A stretch of 58,452 bases of DNA from Candidatus Woesearchaeota archaeon. Lineage in GTDB: Archaea > Nanobdellota > Nanobdellia > Woesearchaeales > UBA11576. Numbering within the stretch: the first letter of the stretch is position 1; each line of letters starts with the position of its first letter. Below are positions 8,732 to 17,926 of the stretch, one piece after another. The translations under genes and the position numbers were made by a program. Below the pieces are notes generated by a model, which did no database searches, was not told where the DNA came from, and was given only the letters and a program-made list of their open reading frames with translations. The DNA lies in NCBI GenBank assembly GCA_018675335.1, contig JABGYH010000001.1:104456-162907 (forward strand), given 5' to 3'.

Positions 8732-9436
8732 ATGAGATCTGACCTAGAACAACGTCTTGAAGAATTAAAAACTGAGACTGCTCAATTAGAACATTTAAGA
8801 ACAAATTTTCCCAGTTCTAAAGGAGTAGATTTTGAAGATATTGATATGATTTCACAATACACACACGTAAACAATAATATTTGCACCATATTTTTAATCT
8901 TAGAAGTTATAGATCTTGAAAATGATTCTGAATCTGAAATTTTATCAGATTTACAAGATATAGAAAAAGGAGTTAATCTTCTTGATACCTATTTTACCCT
9001 TCTTCAAAAATTACCTGGTTTTGCAAACAAAGAATTCAGCAAAGGATTTTTTAAAAATCACTGTGATGAAACAATAACAAGTTCTGTTGCGAATTATGTT
9101 ATTTATGCAAATGATAAACTTGGAGATTTTGATTGTGTAGAATATGAATCTACTCATAACACAGGAACAAATCCAGATTACTTAAATGCGTTCGGACTCA
9201 ATCCAACAACAAGGGTTGGCTGGCAAACATTTACTGCAATGTGCAGGGAAGATTCGTTTAAAACATATTCAGAATTTTATGATCCAACTTCAATTACGAT
9301 GGCTGCATCAAATCCAAAAAAAGTTCAAAAAATTGATGAGTTAGCAATTAAAGCTCGAGAAGCAGGAATCAAAAATGATCTTGCAGCTGCAACAACTGCA
9401 TATGATGCAATTAAAAAAATATTAAAAAATAATTAA
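8732..9436 (+). CDS. hypothetical protein
   Basis: A 234-residue soluble, acidic protein with no family I can name. It starts with a short coiled-coil-like helix (LEQRLEELKTETAQLEHL), has a middle rich in Asp/Glu, then a Thr/Asn-rich segment (THNTGTNPDYLNAFGLNP) and a C-terminal helical stretch. A ctttttaaaa element about 27 nt before the ATG suggests its own leaderless promoter. It lies behind the putative metallopeptidase and could be a partner or substrate, which is inference from position. Confidence 0.55.
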   Translation: MRSDLEQRLEELKTETAQLEHLRTNFPSSKGVDFEDIDMISQYTHVNNNICTIFLILEVIDLENDSESEILSDLQDIEKGVNLLDTYFTLLQKLPGFANKEFSKGFFKNHCDETITSSVANYVIYANDKLGDFDCVEYESTHNTGTNPDYLNAFGLNPTTRVGWQTFTAMCREDSFKTYSEFYDPTSITMAASNPKKVQKIDELAIKAREAGIKNDLAAATTAYDAIKKILKNN

Positions 9437-9437
9437 A

Positions 9438-9971
9438 TTATTTTTGTAACCATTTAGGTCCCACCACAACATACAAACATTCTGGTTCTTCTTCAATTGA
9501 GTAATCTCCACAATAATGAGAATAATGTGGTTGAGGTTCTCCTTGAATTGTCACTTGTTGATCTTTAGAAAATTTTACATGAGTTTTAACATCAGACATA
9601 TTAAATGTTGAAATTAATTGACTTTTGTAATAAACAACGCAACCATCATTTAATTCAATTCCATAATAACAATGATATGATCCTGAACTAGGATATCCTC
9701 CAAGTCCATTTTTCCCACATTCTTCAAATTTAACAATTCCAGTAAAACTGGTTTGTTTATCTAAATAATCACAATTATGAAATGTAAAATTTCGCGCATT
9801 CATCGAATCTGAAGATTTAAAAAAAATAAGTTCTGAAAACGTTTTTTGATCTGAATTATCTTCTAAGTCACCCGCAATTGGTTTTGAGGAAACAGTTGGT
9901 AGGTTTTTTTGAGTAACACAACCAACTAAAAACAGCAGTAAAATTCCTAAAATTATAATTTTGTATTTCAT
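9438..9971 (-). CDS. secreted lipoprotein, unknown function
   Basis: A 177-residue protein with a textbook lipoprotein signal: MKYKIIILGILLLFLVGC, with LVGC as lipobox and the Cys at 18 as the lipidation site. The mature part has five further Cys residues (HNCDYLD, FEECGKNG, YHCYYG, HYCGDYS, EPECLYV), which suggests disulphides outside the cell. It contains short beta-like segments. I do not recognise the fold. It converges with the gene ending at 9436 with a 1-bp gap. Confidence 0.65.
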   Translation of the reverse strand: MKYKIIILGILLLFLVGCVTQKNLPTVSSKPIAGDLEDNSDQKTFSELIFFKSSDSMNARNFTFHNCDYLDKQTSFTGIVKFEECGKNGLGGYPSSGSYHCYYGIELNDGCVVYYKSQLISTFNMSDVKTHVKFSKDQQVTIQGEPQPHYSHYCGDYSIEEEPECLYVVVGPKWLQK

Positions 9972-10084
9972 ATCAATTTACAAATTAGTTTACGTTTATA
10001 TGAGTTTCTAAAGCTTTCAAAATTATTCCCCCTTTAGCAATTATAAAAATTTAAAAATAAAAGAAAATCAAAATAATTCAAAAC

Positions 10085-10282
10085 ATGATAATTCAACTTG
10101 AAGTAATATTAACAACTGCTTGTGAAAATCTTCCAGTACCATTTACATTATTTGCCCAAGAAGATCAATGTACGAGACAAGTAAGTTCTTGTGATTATTG
10201 CCAATTAAATCAAGATGGATCTCATTCTTGCAATAAACCTTTTGAACCACCATATGATTTTATGAGAATTAAATATATTTAA
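10085..10282 (+). CDS. small Cys-rich hypothetical protein
   Basis: A 65-residue frame with six Cys residues, including SSCDYCQ (CxxC) near residue 38. It has a hydrophobic N-terminus (MIIQLEVILTTACENLPVPFTLF). It ends 3 bp before the converging GTPase gene. No clear ribosome site is visible. It could be a small metal- or disulphide-containing protein or a chance frame; no family is recognised. Confidence 0.4.
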   Translation: MIIQLEVILTTACENLPVPFTLFAQEDQCTRQVSSCDYCQLNQDGSHSCNKPFEPPYDFMRIKYI

Positions 10283-10285
10283 ATT

Positions 10286-11020
10286 TTAGATATGTTTAAT
10301 TTTTCCAATTTGCCAATCGCGAAGAATCATTCTACCAGTAACTTCCATATTTGGCGTGCCACCTTTTTTTAACTTTTTATATTTGATTGCAATATTTTCT
10401 AAAATTTCTTCAGAGTCTTTTCCTAAAACTCCATAAAATTTTTGAATTAATCCTTCGGTTTCATCTATTAATTGCATTGCGGCGAGATCTGGTTCTTTAA
10501 TTTTTGAATAATCAATTGCAGAAATTTTTACATGTTTTCTATCTGTATCTTCTTTGTAAGGAATTACTCCGGGAGTATCTAAAAAAACAATTTTTCCACT
10601 AGCCCTTACTCTTTGAAGTCCTTTTGTATAACCACTTTCAGAACTTGTTTTTGCAGCACCACTTCCCTTTAATGCATTAATTAAACTACTTTTTCCAGTA
10701 TTAGGATATCCTAAAACTCCCACTTTTACTTGTTCACCTTTACTTATGCTCATTATTTTTTCTCGAAGCATTCCAGTTCCTAAATGATGAACAGAACTAA
10801 TAAAAACACTATGTCTTAATTTTTTCTTTTCTTTTTCGAGTTTTACTTTATCAACTAAGTCACATTTATTTATCACATAAATTAATGGCTTACCTGCTTT
10901 TTTTACTTTATCTTCAACTTCAGAATTTCTAGTTTCAAATATATTTCTAGCATCAAGTACTTCAAGTATTACATCTGCTTCGATTATTACTTTATTCACG
11001 ACATCCCAAAATGAAACCAT
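10286..11020 (-). CDS. circularly permuted GTPase of the YlqF/YawG (MMR1/HSR1) family
   Basis: A 244-residue GTPase with its motifs in permuted order: G4 NKCD at 51-54, then G5-like FISSVH at ~72, then G1 GYPNTGKS at 104-111, G2-region threonine in SGYTKG, and G3 DTPG at 148-151. This order defines the circularly permuted family that assists assembly of the large ribosomal subunit (bacterial RbgA/YlqF, eukaryotic Nog2/Lsg1). The length is short but complete for the archaeal branch. A ribosome-assembly role is family knowledge; the exact rRNA step is not known. Confidence 0.88.
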   Translation of the reverse strand: MVSFWDVVNKVIIEADVILEVLDARNIFETRNSEVEDKVKKAGKPLIYVINKCDLVDKVKLEKEKKKLRHSVFISSVHHLGTGMLREKIMSISKGEQVKVGVLGYPNTGKSSLINALKGSGAAKTSSESGYTKGLQRVRASGKIVFLDTPGVIPYKEDTDRKHVKISAIDYSKIKEPDLAAMQLIDETEGLIQKFYGVLGKDSEEILENIAIKYKKLKKGGTPNMEVTGRMILRDWQIGKIKHI

Positions 11021-11146
11021 AATACATTTTAAAAAAGGATTAGCTTTATAAACATTCTCTTAAAGTAATTTAATATAATATAAAATATAAACCGATTATT
11101 TTATATACTAATAATCTCCCTCAAAGAGGGTAAAAGAGGCGTTATA

Positions 11147-11206
11147 GTGGCTAGAATCTTTAAAACAATTAAAAAACACCAACATACTTACTTTCTCATA
11201 AAATGA
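11147..11206 (+). CDS. possible 19-codon upstream ORF coupled to smc
   Basis: A GTG at 11147 has GAGG 7 nt upstream and opens a 19-codon frame (MARIFKTIKKHQHTYFLIK). Its TGA stop overlaps the smc start as ATGA (11203-11206). The arrangement is that of translational coupling: ribosomes ending on the mini-ORF could restart on smc, which has no ribosome site of its own. The upstream leader holds a perfect ccctc-aaa-gaggg hairpin (11118-11130) just after a TATA box at ~11100. It may equally be a chance frame. Confidence 0.4.
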   Translation: MARIFKTIKKHQHTYFLIK

Positions 11207-14200
11207 CCAAGATTAATAAGCTAGTAATGCATGGGTTTAAATCCTTTGCAAGTAGGACTGAGATTTTACTAGGTGACAGATTTAATTGTATTTTAGGACC
11301 TAACGGCAGTGGAAAATCTAATGTTTTAGACGCACTATGTTTTGTATTAGGTAAATCTTCTGTTAAAGGACTAAGAGCAGAAAAATCTGCAAATTTAATT
11401 TATAACGGTGGAAAAACTAAAAAACCTGCAAAACAAGCAGAAGTTTCAATTTATTTTGATAACACCAAAAAAATTTTCCCAACTGATTCTGATGAAGTTA
11501 AAGTTACAAGACTGGTAAAAAAGAACGGTCAAGGAGTTTACAAAATTAATGATCAAACAAGAACAAGAACTCAAATTCTAGAATTATTATCGCTTGCAAA
11601 AATTGATCCTGATGGATACAACATTGTTCTTCAAGGAGATATTAACAAAATTATTGATATGACTCCGACTGAAAGAAGAACTATTATTGAAGAGATTAGT
11701 GGAATTTCTATTTATGAAGATAAAAAACAAAAAGCAATCAGAGAATTAGATAAAGTAGAAGGCAGGCTAAACGAAGCAGCAATTATCTTATCTGAAAGAG
11801 AAGTATATCTTCAAGAACTAAAAAAAGAAAGAGATCAAGCAAGAAAATTCAAAAATTTACAAGATAAAATTAATTCTAATAAAGCAACTTTTTTTCATAG
11901 GCAAATTCAAACAAAAAGTGCAGAAAGAGAAGAACTTGATGAACGAGTAAAAAAACATAATGAAAAAATTATTCTAACTAATGAAGACATCACTAAAATA
12001 AAAAAAGAAATAGCAGAACTCAAACAAGAAATTGATAATATTAACAAAGAAATCGAACATAAAGGAGAAAAAGAACAACTAGAGCTTCACAGAGAAATTG
12101 AAAAAACAAAAATAGAAGTTGCAACCGCAAAAAATCGTATTGAAAGTTGTAAAGATGAAATTTCAAAAATTGATAGTCGTAAAGAAAATCTTGGCGTAAA
12201 CTTAAACGAATTAGAAGAAAAAATTAAAATAACTAAACAAAGAAAAGAAGAAATTGCTAAAGATATTGATTTTAAAAGAAAACAAGGAACAGAAATTAAT
12301 ATTAAAATTGATCAATTCAAAAAGAAACATAAATTAAATGAAATTTCTACATTCGAAAAAGATATTGATGAGTTTGATAAAAAAGCAGAAGATTTACAAC
12401 TCGAAATTCAATCTCTTCGTCAAAAACAACAAGAATTCTTACGAGAAAAAGATAAATTAGAATTTCAAATTGAGTCTGCTGATGAAAAAATTAACAAAGT
12501 TTTAGAATTAGAAAAAGAAAATAAAGAACAAGTTCAACAATTAAAACAAAAAAAAATAGAATTCAAAAATTCAACTTTAGAATTAAATAAAATTCTGGAT
12601 CTAAACACTAGATTGTCTGCAGAAGGTCAACAAGCAAGAACTCAAATGTTATCAACGCAAGAAGAATTATCTCGCCTTCGTGCAAAAAATATGCAAATTC
12701 AAGAGAAACTTGGCGGAAATATAGCAATTAAGAAAATTTTAGAAAACAAAAAGAAATTTCCTGGAGTTTATGGTACCGTTTCTGAGTTAGGTGAAGTTAA
12801 TTCGAAATATTCATTAGCACTAGAAGTTGCGGCAGGAAATAAAACGAAAAGCATTGTTGTTGAAAATGATAAAGTTGCAGCAGAATGTATTACGTATCTT
12901 AAATCAAATAAACTCGGAATTGCAACTTTTCTTCCGATAAATAAAATAAGATCAAGATCTGAAAATCCCGCAATTAGAAATATTGCCACAAAACCAGGAG
13001 TTCAGGGAAAAGCAGTTGAGCTTATTTCATTTGATCCTAAATTCAAAAATATTTTTAGCTACATTTTTGATAACACCTTAGTTGTTGATAATATTCAAAC
13101 AGCAAGAAATCTAGGCATTGGTATTGCTAAAATGGTTACTCTAGATGGAGATATAGCTGAAGTTAGTGGTGCAATGCAAGGTGGTTTTAGACGCCGCAAA
13201 GAAGGTGTTGGTTTTGGAGAAAAAGAAGTTAGTAGCAAAATTGCAGATTTAGAAAAAAGAAGTGCAGATTTAGGCATGCGACTATCAAAAATTGAAAAAG
13301 ATAAAAATCAAAGTGAAGAAGAAATCACTAAACTCAGACAATTCAAAGCACATCTCGAAGGAGATATTATTAAATTAGAAAAAGCTTTGCATCTTGATTC
13401 TGATGATTTAGATATCAATAAAAAAATCAAAAAAGAATTTAAAGAAAAAGTAATCATAGTGGATAAAGAATTACAACTTGTTGTAGGCAAACTTTCTATG
13501 CACAATCGCGAAATTGCAGATTATAAAATTAAAAAACAAACACTAAGAACTAAAGTTAATGAGCTTAGAAGTCCAACACTGATTGCAGAATTAAATGCAT
13601 TTGAAGAAAAGAAAGTTGAACTCAAAGAATCAATAATCAAACAAGATAGCGAACATAATTCAGTCAAGACACAATTAGAAACAATGTTATTACCTGAAAA
13701 AGAAAATATTCAAAAAGTTCTAAAGCAGCATGATAAAGAAATTGACGCATTCGATAAAGAAGTTAAAACATTATCAGATAATATTCAATTACAAGAAAGA
13801 GATCTTAAAGGAAAAGAAGAAAAGCAAAAGAAATTTTATGCGCAGTATAAAGATTTATTTAACAAAAGAACTAAATTTTCAGATACAGTTAGTAAAAAAG
13901 AAAATAGATTATTTAATCTTAATGATGATTTACGAAAAAGCGAACACAAAATTAATACAATCAATATTGAACTTGCTAGAATCAATGCAGAACTCTCTGC
14001 AATCAATCACCAATTTGAAGAATACAAAGAATATCCTATTGATCAAGAAAAATCTGATTCTCAAATCCAAAGAGAAATTACTCAATTTGAAAACATAGTC
14101 TCAGACCTAGGCGCAGTTAATCTTAAAGCATTAGAAATTTATGATAATGTTGAACGAGAATATAATGATTTATTAGATAAAAAAAGCAGACTTGCAGTTG

Positions 14201-14697
14201 AAAAAGAAGATGTTCTCAAATTAATGGAAGAAATTGAAGGCAAGAAAAAAATATTGTTCTTAAAAACTTTTGATGCAATTCAAGAACATTTCCAAGAATT
14301 ATTTAGAACTCTAACAACTAAAGGAGAAGCATCTTTAGTCTTGGAAGCTCCTGAAGATCCATTTGCAGGAGGATTACATATCAAAGTTAAAATTGCAGGA
14401 ACTAAATTTTTAGATATTCGTAGTTTAAGCGGAGGAGAGAAAACAATGACTGCTCTTGCGTTTATTTTTTCAGTACAAGAATATGATCCTGCTTCATTTT
14501 ATGTCCTTGATGAGGTCGATGCAGCACTTGATAAGAAAAATAGCGAGAAACTATCAAGTCTTATTCAAAAGTATGGTGAACGCGCACAATATGTGCTTAT
14601 CTCCCATAATGATGGAGTTATTTCTAATGCTGATTGTTTATTTGGAGTTAGTATGAATACAGATGGCAAAAGCAAAGTTCTTAGTTTAAAAATATAA
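11203..14697 (+). CDS. smc: chromosome segregation protein SMC
   Basis: A 1164-residue full-length SMC ATPase. Walker A GPNGSGKS is at 32-39, followed by the Q-loop (IVLQGDINKI). A long coiled coil covers ~170-500, the hinge ~505-670 (FPGVYGTVSELGEV ... SGAMQGGFRRR) and a returning coiled coil ~675-1010. The C-terminal head has the signature LSGGEK at 1075 and Walker B VLDEVDAAL at ~1102. It dimerises through the hinge and organises and segregates DNA. No ScpA or ScpB gene is adjacent. The start overlaps a mini-ORF stop (ATGA). The last 29 bp of the coding region are duplicated just downstream. Confidence 0.97.
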   Translation: MTKINKLVMHGFKSFASRTEILLGDRFNCILGPNGSGKSNVLDALCFVLGKSSVKGLRAEKSANLIYNGGKTKKPAKQAEVSIYFDNTKKIFPTDSDEVKVTRLVKKNGQGVYKINDQTRTRTQILELLSLAKIDPDGYNIVLQGDINKIIDMTPTERRTIIEEISGISIYEDKKQKAIRELDKVEGRLNEAAIILSEREVYLQELKKERDQARKFKNLQDKINSNKATFFHRQIQTKSAEREELDERVKKHNEKIILTNEDITKIKKEIAELKQEIDNINKEIEHKGEKEQLELHREIEKTKIEVATAKNRIESCKDEISKIDSRKENLGVNLNELEEKIKITKQRKEEIAKDIDFKRKQGTEINIKIDQFKKKHKLNEISTFEKDIDEFDKKAEDLQLEIQSLRQKQQEFLREKDKLEFQIESADEKINKVLELEKENKEQVQQLKQKKIEFKNSTLELNKILDLNTRLSAEGQQARTQMLSTQEELSRLRAKNMQIQEKLGGNIAIKKILENKKKFPGVYGTVSELGEVNSKYSLALEVAAGNKTKSIVVENDKVAAECITYLKSNKLGIATFLPINKIRSRSENPAIRNIATKPGVQGKAVELISFDPKFKNIFSYIFDNTLVVDNIQTARNLGIGIAKMVTLDGDIAEVSGAMQGGFRRRKEGVGFGEKEVSSKIADLEKRSADLGMRLSKIEKDKNQSEEEITKLRQFKAHLEGDIIKLEKALHLDSDDLDINKKIKKEFKEKVIIVDKELQLVVGKLSMHNREIADYKIKKQTLRTKVNELRSPTLIAELNAFEEKKVELKESIIKQDSEHNSVKTQLETMLLPEKENIQKVLKQHDKEIDAFDKEVKTLSDNIQLQERDLKGKEEKQKKFYAQYKDLFNKRTKFSDTVSKKENRLFNLNDDLRKSEHKINTINIELARINAELSAINHQFEEYKEYPIDQEKSDSQIQREITQFENIVSDLGAVNLKALEIYDNVEREYNDLLDKKSRLAVEKEDVLKLMEEIEGKKKILFLKTFDAIQEHFQELFRTLTTKGEASLVLEAPEDPFAGGLHIKVKIAGTKFLDIRSLSGGEKTMTALAFIFSVQEYDPASFYVLDEVDAALDKKNSEKLSSLIQKYGERAQYVLISHNDGVISNADCLFGVSMNTDGKSKVLSLKI

Positions 14698-14811
14698 AAT
14701 AAATTCTATAAACCAGGTGAATTCTGAATGAAATGATGAATACGCCAATTTTGGTCAAGCTTTTCTAAAAAGATTGGATGAGAAAAGCAAAGTTCTTAGT
14801 TTAAAAATATA
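14668..14811. repeat. 29-bp direct repeat of the smc 3' end
   Basis: The end of smc (14668-14696, beginning aaaagcaaagttcttag) is repeated exactly at 14783-14811. A second, diverged pair follows each copy (aaccaggtgaattctgaat at 14711, aaccaagttgaattctaaat at 14838). This indicates an imperfect tandem duplication of the smc tail plus downstream DNA, with no coding capacity in the second copy. Confidence 0.8.
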
Positions 14812-14885
14812 GATAAAAAAACACAGACTTAATGCATAACCAAGTTGAATTCTAAATACAATTAATAAAAAAAATAGAAATAAAA

Positions 14886-15536
14886 TCAACCAACCATTTT
14901 CTCAAGATGTTTTTGAATTTTTTGTTTATACTTAAATGCTTGAGATAATGAATCTTTTTTAGCTTTCAATATTTTATCAGCAACAGAATTCCACCGATGA
15001 TCATTGCCAAGTTCAGTCCAAACAACATCCATATTAATACCAACTTTTTGCAAACTTTCAGTAGTTGCATTTATTTGATCTAAATCAACATTATTAATAA
15101 TTGCACTTCTAAAATCAGGCGAATAAATTTCTACAACAAGACCATAAATAATTGGTTTAGTAGTTCTTTTTTTCGCATAAAATTCAGATAACCTTGCTTT
15201 AGCATAATTTTCTTTTGTTTTAAACTTTTTTTTAAGCCAAATAGGAATCTTAACAACAAAAACATCTATCACATTCTTTCTAATAGCATAACTATTTTCT
15301 CGAAATGCTTTACCTATTGGAACTCCTGATTTAATTTTTTTATCAATCTGTTTAATTTCAGATGTCCAAGAATGCTCAAAAAAAGTTATAGCAAATGTTC
15401 TTGAAATATTTTCAGAATCCATTAAATGAGCTTCTCTTATTTTAGCAGTATGCCTAATTAGTTTAATATGTATTGGACCATACTTATCTTCCAAAACATC
15501 AGTATGTAATCTATTCACAAGAGGAAAATGTTCCAT
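14886..15536 (-). CDS. hypothetical protein
   Basis: A 216-residue soluble basic protein. It begins MEHFPLVNRLHTDVLEDKYG, has an alternating strand/helix character through residue ~165 (HIKLIRHTAKIREAHLM, IYGLVVEIYSPDF) and a Lys-rich helical C-terminus. I do not recognise it. A GAAGGT site precedes the ATG, and it starts 7 bp after the stop of the small membrane protein upstream, so the two are co-transcribed. Confidence 0.55.
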   Translation of the reverse strand: MEHFPLVNRLHTDVLEDKYGPIHIKLIRHTAKIREAHLMDSENISRTFAITFFEHSWTSEIKQIDKKIKSGVPIGKAFRENSYAIRKNVIDVFVVKIPIWLKKKFKTKENYAKARLSEFYAKKRTTKPIIYGLVVEIYSPDFRSAIINNVDLDQINATTESLQKVGINMDVVWTELGNDHRWNSVADKILKAKKDSLSQAFKYKQKIQKHLEKMVG

Positions 15537-15543
15537 TCTAATC

Positions 15544-15885
15544 TTACCTTCTAGTTTTCAATTGAAGTGCAATAACCACCATAACTACAAGACCGTAAGT
15601 TACTAAAACAATCTCTAGAGGATAATGTTTTTGAAGTATTAAAATAACGCCTGCAATAAACGCAACAAGTCCTGTAAGAAGTAGTGTTGCTTCAATTAAT
15701 GTTCTAAATAGACTTCGTTTAATACTGTAAACAAACTCAAATACTTCTTTTTTTGCATCTTCAAACCGTCTTCTAATTCGATACCGAGAATTCAAATAAT
15801 TAATCATAATATCTCCAAAATTATCAGCTACATCCATTGCTTTATCTAACTTTGAAGGTTCTTTTTTTATTCGTTTTGTTGCCAA
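15544..15885 (-). CDS. small membrane protein with basic N-terminus
   Basis: A 113-residue protein starting at a TTG (MATKRIKKEPSK) with a strong GGGGTGA site 7 nt upstream. The first half is charged and probably helical. Two transmembrane helices follow at ~62-82 (LIEATLLLTGLVAFIAGVIL) and ~88-106. A short basic tail ends the protein. It shares the MATKR opening with the H1-like protein encoded upstream at 15945 and is probably in the same transcript (59-bp gap). The function is unknown. Confidence 0.6.
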   Translation of the reverse strand: MATKRIKKEPSKLDKAMDVADNFGDIMINYLNSRYRIRRRFEDAKKEVFEFVYSIKRSLFRTLIEATLLLTGLVAFIAGVILILQKHYPLEIVLVTYGLVVMVVIALQLKTRR

Positions 15886-15944
15886 TATAAATCACCCCAA
15901 AATATTAAAAAAAATAAAATAAAAAAAATAAAAATGTATAAAAA

Positions 15945-16457
15945 TTATCTTTTACGTCTAGCAAGTGCAATTAAAGCTGCCCCCACTGCCGCAGTTACTG
16001 CAACCGCAATAATTACTGCTTTATGTGGATCTTTTTTAACATGTGCTGCTAATTGTTTTTCCATTTGTCTAAACTTTTTTGATACTTCTTTTACTTTTTG
16101 TTTAGCTTTTTGTTCAGTATGATTTAATTTTTTTACTGCTTTCTTTTCTACTTTTTTAACCTTTGCCACAGCTTTTACTTTTGCTTTTTTAACTGCTTTT
16201 TTTGTAACTCGAGTAGTTTTAATTTTTACTGCAGAAACTTTTTTCTTAACTGTTTTTTTAACCGCTGAAGCTTTCTTTTTAGCAGCGCTTTTAATTACTT
16301 TTACTTTTTTCTTAGCTCCTTTTTTAACTACTGCTAGTTTTTTTACTACTTTTCGTTTAACTGCAGATTTAACCCCTTTTTTAACTGCGGATTTTTTTAG
16401 AACAGGTTTCTTTTTTGAAATACTTTTTTTACGAGTTACTTTTCTTTTTGTTGCCAT
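15945..16457 (-). CDS. Lys/Ala-rich histone H1-like protein with C-terminal membrane anchor
   Basis: A 170-residue protein in two parts. Residues 1-~115 are almost entirely Lys, Ala, Val, Ser and Thr in AVKK/SAAKKK-type repeats, like the tails of histone H1 and bacterial H1-like proteins, and should bind DNA or another polyanion non-specifically. Residues ~116-170 hold an amphipathic helix (KQKVKEVSKKFRQMEKQL), then DPHKAVIIAVAVTAAVGAALIALARRKR, closely resembling the C-terminal membrane anchor of the DUF883/YqjD (ElaB) family. The combination could tether nucleoid to membrane, which is inference. AGAGGTG lies 8 nt before the ATG. Confidence 0.7.
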   Translation of the reverse strand: MATKRKVTRKKSISKKKPVLKKSAVKKGVKSAVKRKVVKKLAVVKKGAKKKVKVIKSAAKKKASAVKKTVKKKVSAVKIKTTRVTKKAVKKAKVKAVAKVKKVEKKAVKKLNHTEQKAKQKVKEVSKKFRQMEKQLAAHVKKDPHKAVIIAVAVTAAVGAALIALARRKR

Positions 16458-16562
16458 TAATAAAACACCTCTTTTTCATAAACATAATTTAAAACACAAT
16501 ATTATTTAAAAAATTTATTTTCAATTAAATTTAAAACAGCATAAACCAGTTTTAATTTATTA

Positions 16563-17597
16563 TTATTTTAATTCTTTAGTTTCTGCCGAATAAGCTTTAA
16601 TTAATACAAAAAATAATGATATAAGTAGTGGACCAACAATAAGTCCCATAAGACCTAAATAACTTAATCCAATAATAACTCCGAGTAAAACCCAAACAGG
16701 GTGAATATCCGATAATTTATTAACTAGTTTTGGACGAACAATATTGTCAGACGTTCCAATAACGAGTATTCCCCATAAAATAAGTCCGATTCCCCCCGTA
16801 TAATTTTGATCAAGTAAAAGAAATATTGCTGCAGGAGCCCAAACTATTGCAGTTCCAACCATAGGAATAACTGAAGTTACGGCCATTACAAATCCCCAAA
16901 AAAATGCACCATCTATTCCAAAAATTAAAAATCCAAGACCTCCAAGAGTTCCTTGCAATAATGCAATCACGCCTTGCCCTATAAGCATGGCTTTTATTAA
17001 TTGTCGAGAATTGGATAAGAGATACTCACTAGCTTTTGGTTTTAATGGTAAATGATTTTTAAAAAAATCATAAATTTGTACTTTATGAAGTAATAAATAA
17101 TACATTAAAAAGAATGAAATAAACATTGAAAGAACAAATGAAGAAATTTGAGAAATAACTGCAGGAATTTTTGAAGTAATATAAGAAATTGAATTTGAAG
17201 ATAACTTTTCCAGTGCATCAGTTTGAATATCCCACGGACCCAAATCATTAATTTTTTGAATATATGTATCAAAATTATCTAAATTATTAACAACTGATGT
17301 GCCCTGAGAAATAAGTACGCCTGATAAAAATAATAATGGAACTATAACAATAATAAGTGCGATAAACATAGTAATTATTGCAGATAATTTGGGTTTTTTA
17401 ATTTTTACATTTAATTTTTTAAACAATGGATTAAATAAAAATGCTAATATAAATCCTCCAAATATTGCAGAAAAATATGGTTTTAACATATATATTAATA
17501 AAAATCCAAGTCCGAATATAATTCCTAAAAGAATATAATGTGCAATTCTACCTTGAAACCCATAATCGGTTTTCTCACTCTTTTTAGAACTTACCAT
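16563..17597 (-). CDS. AI-2E/PerM-family multi-pass permease
   Basis: A 344-residue membrane protein. It shows paired hydrophobic helices at ~20-62 (IFGLGFLLIYMLKPYFSAIFGGFILAFLF), a helix at ~72-95, a soluble-looking loop at ~100-145, and further helices at ~145-170, ~200-260 and ~265-330. The layout and the segments PVWVLLGVIIGLSYLGLMGLIVGPLL and LIKAMLIGQGVIALLQG match the AI-2E transporter family (YdiK/PerM/TqsA). Members export or transport varied solutes or act as Na+/H+ antiporters. The substrate here cannot be assigned. It is transcribed away from the TK-like gene. Confidence 0.85.
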   Translation of the reverse strand: MVSSKKSEKTDYGFQGRIAHYILLGIIFGLGFLLIYMLKPYFSAIFGGFILAFLFNPLFKKLNVKIKKPKLSAIITMFIALIIVIVPLLFLSGVLISQGTSVVNNLDNFDTYIQKINDLGPWDIQTDALEKLSSNSISYITSKIPAVISQISSFVLSMFISFFLMYYLLLHKVQIYDFFKNHLPLKPKASEYLLSNSRQLIKAMLIGQGVIALLQGTLGGLGFLIFGIDGAFFWGFVMAVTSVIPMVGTAIVWAPAAIFLLLDQNYTGGIGLILWGILVIGTSDNIVRPKLVNKLSDIHPVWVLLGVIIGLSYLGLMGLIVGPLLISLFFVLIKAYSAETKELK

Positions 17598-17926
17598 TGT
17601 TTACACTCTTTTTTAAAAATATAGTAATTAATTTTTAACCAAATAAATGTGGAAAAAAACTAATATGATATTTGAAGTAACTAACTTAAATTTTATTAAA
17701 AATTAAACCATACAACCCCAATCATATATAAATAATAATTATCCTTTAAAAATGTTATCATTTTAAACACAAAAACTAGTCTGTGAAGGACTCTGCTACA
17801 ACAAACTGTCACCCAGGATTTTGATTACAAATCTTTAATAACTTTCTCTCATCCCTAAAAAAATAACCAAAAGAAAGCTTGAAAAAAAAATAAATTTACA
17901 AAGATACAATAACGAGGTGAAGTAAA
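17598..17926. other. divergent promoter region with long leader for the TK-like gene
   Basis: This 329-bp region separates two divergent genes. A TATA element (catatataaataa, ~17721-17734) would start the rightward transcript near 17750 and leave a leader of about 175 nt before the GTG at 17927. The leader contains a small agtc/gact hairpin (17768-17782). No ORF is evident. No TATA with clear spacing was picked for the leftward permease gene. Confidence 0.4.

Noticed and set aside
13730-14098. 122-codon frame inside smc on the same strand
   Set aside because: It is out of frame within the smc coiled coil, Lys/Ile-biased and has no start signals.
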